From: DAMBHY01 sp032068765
GTDB lineage: Bacteria > Bacteroidota > Bacteroidia > Bacteroidales > Dysgonomonadaceae
Direction: 5' to 3'
DNA: 43,050 nucleotides
NCBI GenBank assembly: GCA_032068765.1
Contig: DAMBHY010000018.1
Span: 1 to 43,050 of the forward strand
In this document: one piece after another, positions 41,460-43,050 of the stretch
Layout of the letters: every line of letters starts with the position of its first letter
How positions within the stretch are numbered: the first letter of the stretch is position 1
Notes under the pieces: model-generated
Told to the model about the DNA's origin: nothing
Database searches by the model: none
Seen by the model: only the letters and a program-made list of their open reading frames with translations
Program-made: the position numbers and the translations under genes

Positions 41460-42992
41460 ATGAAAAATAAGCACCTCCCCTATCTCTCTGTCTTATTGCT
41501 TTCACTTGTATTACCTTCTTGTAGCAAAGACAAAGATATCCCCTATGTAAGCAATTCAACTAAAAATAAAATTAATACCGTTACTCAGTTTGTATATGAC
41601 GGTCTTTCAACGTATTATTTTTGGGCTGATGAGGTAGTTAGTAAAAAACCTACAGAACAGGATTTGCCAAAACCTTATTTTTATAAAGCTCTCAATACCA
41701 GCGATACAGAACATGGTTGGTCATGGATAACAGATAATGTAGACGAACTTAACGACTCTTTTGATGGTGTAGATGTGTCATTTGGATATGAACTTGCCTT
41801 TACCTTAGTCGGAAATCAGCCTTTTGCTTATGTAAAATATGTTTATCCAAATTCTCCTGCAGATCTTGCAGGTATAAAACGCCTGGATTTTATAGGTAAA
41901 CTTAATGGAAATAACATTAAGTTAACAAGTGACGGGAAATATATTGACCAAAGTGATATCAATATATTATACGGTGCAAATACAGTGAATTTCTCAATTT
42001 ATAACCTTACTTCAAATGGATTAGTATTCACAAAAGATATCCCTGTGACACCTAATAACAGCGGAAAAGATCCTGTAATTTATAAAAATATATATAAAAT
42101 TGGCGGTAAAAAAATAGCTTATCTATTTTATTCTTCTTTTATTGATAATTTCAATGAAAGTTTGTATAAAGCTTTTGAAGAATTTAATAAAAATGGCGGT
42201 GTTACTGATTTAATCCTTGATTTACGCTACAATCGAGGTGGCGCTGTATCTTCCGCCATATATTTATCTTCTATGATAGCTCCACGAGCAGCAGTTGAAA
42301 GTAAGTCTCCGTTTATAATAATGAAATACAATCCTATGATTAACAAATTATTTGATGATAATAAATGAAATAGAAAAGATTATCTGGGAGATTATAATGA
42401 TAAGAAATACAGTAATCCTTTGAATGCTAATCTTGATTTGAAGAAAGTGTATATCATTGCCACCAGTGGTTCATACTCAGCTTCAGAACTTACCACTTTC
42501 TGTCTAAAACCTTATATGGAAGTGATACATATTGGGACAAAAACAGGAGGCAAATATACCGCGTCATGGACTATTCACGCTTTTGATAAAGAGAAAGGAA
42601 TACCTATATATGGTACAGATGATATCACAGAAGCACAAAAGACAGAATTAAAAAACTGGGCTATGCAACCAATAGTTGCGGTGTATTCAAACAAAAATGA
42701 AGAAACTTTTATTAATCCTGGCTATCTACAACCAAATTACGAATTTGTTGAAGGATTCGGAAGTATTGCTAATTGGACTCAAATAGGCGACACCAAGGAT
42801 GTTTTATTGGGTGAAGCTTTGTATTTGATTACACAAGATAGTAATTACAAACCGGTTGAACCAACTCAAACCAGAGCCTTTAATTCAAAGGTAATTATTA
42901 GAAATAATAAGAATCAGGCTATTCCAGTAATTGATGATATTAAATTAACTCCTGAAAAAATTAAAAAACTACAAGAGTTGAAAAATAGATAA
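41460..42992 (+). pseudogene. S41 family lipoprotein protease interrupted by an in-frame TGA
   Basis: The frame encodes a secreted C-terminal-processing-type protease: a lipoprotein signal with lipobox LPSC (Cys21), an N-terminal helical domain, a PDZ-like segment at about 110-170 (VYPNSPADLAGIK), and the S41 core GVTDLILDLRYNRGGAV. Then comes a TGA at 42366-42368. The same frame continues without other stops through NRKDYLGDYND and the catalytic-serine region TSGSYSASELTTF to the real stop at 42992, about 510 codons in all. A product ending at the TGA would lack the catalytic Ser, so the gene is probably inactive unless the TGA is a sequencing error or is read through. An IS tip follows 8 bases after the stop. 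Confidence 0.85.
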
Positions 42993-42999
42993 TACTAAA

Positions 43000-43050
43000 T
43001 GACTAGTCCTAAATAACCGTTACAGGTTTATAGACAAAAATACTTTATTT
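43000..43050 (+). mobile_element. Insertion sequence tip, partial, runs off the right edge
   Basis: TGACTAGTCCTAAATAACCGTTACA begins at 43000. It matches 19 or 20 of 25 positions of the IS3 tip at the left edge (read inwards), and its first 17 bases are identical to 10180-10196. It starts with TG, as IS3 ends do. It is either the other end of the same IS family or a close relative; the coding part lies beyond the window. Confidence 0.6.

Noticed and set aside
42366..42368. Selenocysteine codon in the S41 protease
   Set aside because: The TGA is not at a catalytic position, I see no convincing SECIS-like hairpin just after it, and S41 enzymes use a serine nucleophile.

Overview
The window is a 43 kb, AT-rich chromosomal segment from a member of the Bacteroidota, most likely order Bacteroidales. 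The evidence is a SusC/SusD pair, repeated TAnnTTTG promoter elements just upstream of genes, the long form of IspG, a nadB-folP-cdaA-recF gene order, and poorly developed Shine-Dalgarno sequences. Both window edges sit inside ends of insertion sequences that look alike (IS3-type tips at 52 and 43000). This suggests a draft contig that stopped at multicopy IS elements.

Layout. 1-676: IS3 tip, a truncated tyrosine integrase fragment and tRNA-Cys, which I read as the relic of an integrative element that used the tRNA 3' end. 677-5302: radA (minus), then yeiH-like transporter and tex (plus). 5429-10162: an orphan susC-susD pair followed by a terminator and a decayed IS3 relic (10180-10443). 10558-13940: outer-membrane barrel protein, rnhB, a secreted metallophosphoesterase and a secreted endonuclease I. 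14020-17785: dnaA with an AT-rich upstream region, an MCE-domain (MlaD) protein and a SPOR-like amidase. 17872-26081: an M28 peptidase and a tight seven-gene run nadB-folP-cdaA-recF-DUF721-queG-ruvB, combining NAD and folate synthesis, c-di-AMP synthesis and DNA replication/repair. 26176-28805: copper ATPase plus small HMA protein. 29148-30263: an AT-rich accessory island holding a 5'-truncated HExxH protein and a small secreted protein. 30293-32531: a composite repeat region wrapped around a secreted PHP phosphodiesterase. 32555-37750: a minus-strand run of MBL hydrolase, glyoxalase-like protein, nitroreductase, ispG and cytoplasmic alpha-amylase. 37870-42992: plus-strand epimerase, aquaporin, fabI, threonylcarbamoyl-AMP synthase and an S41 lipoprotein protease broken by one in-frame TGA.

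Most of the window is core housekeeping. The least explained structure is the composite repeat: three copies of a roughly 120-160 bp unit headed by a GC-rich hairpin, seven and a half tandem 43-bp units with no unique spacers, and a duplicated tail carrying a terminator. The other candidates for follow-up are the tRNA-Cys element relic, the HExxH/secreted-protein pair, the palindrome over the fabI promoter, and the nonsense-interrupted protease.
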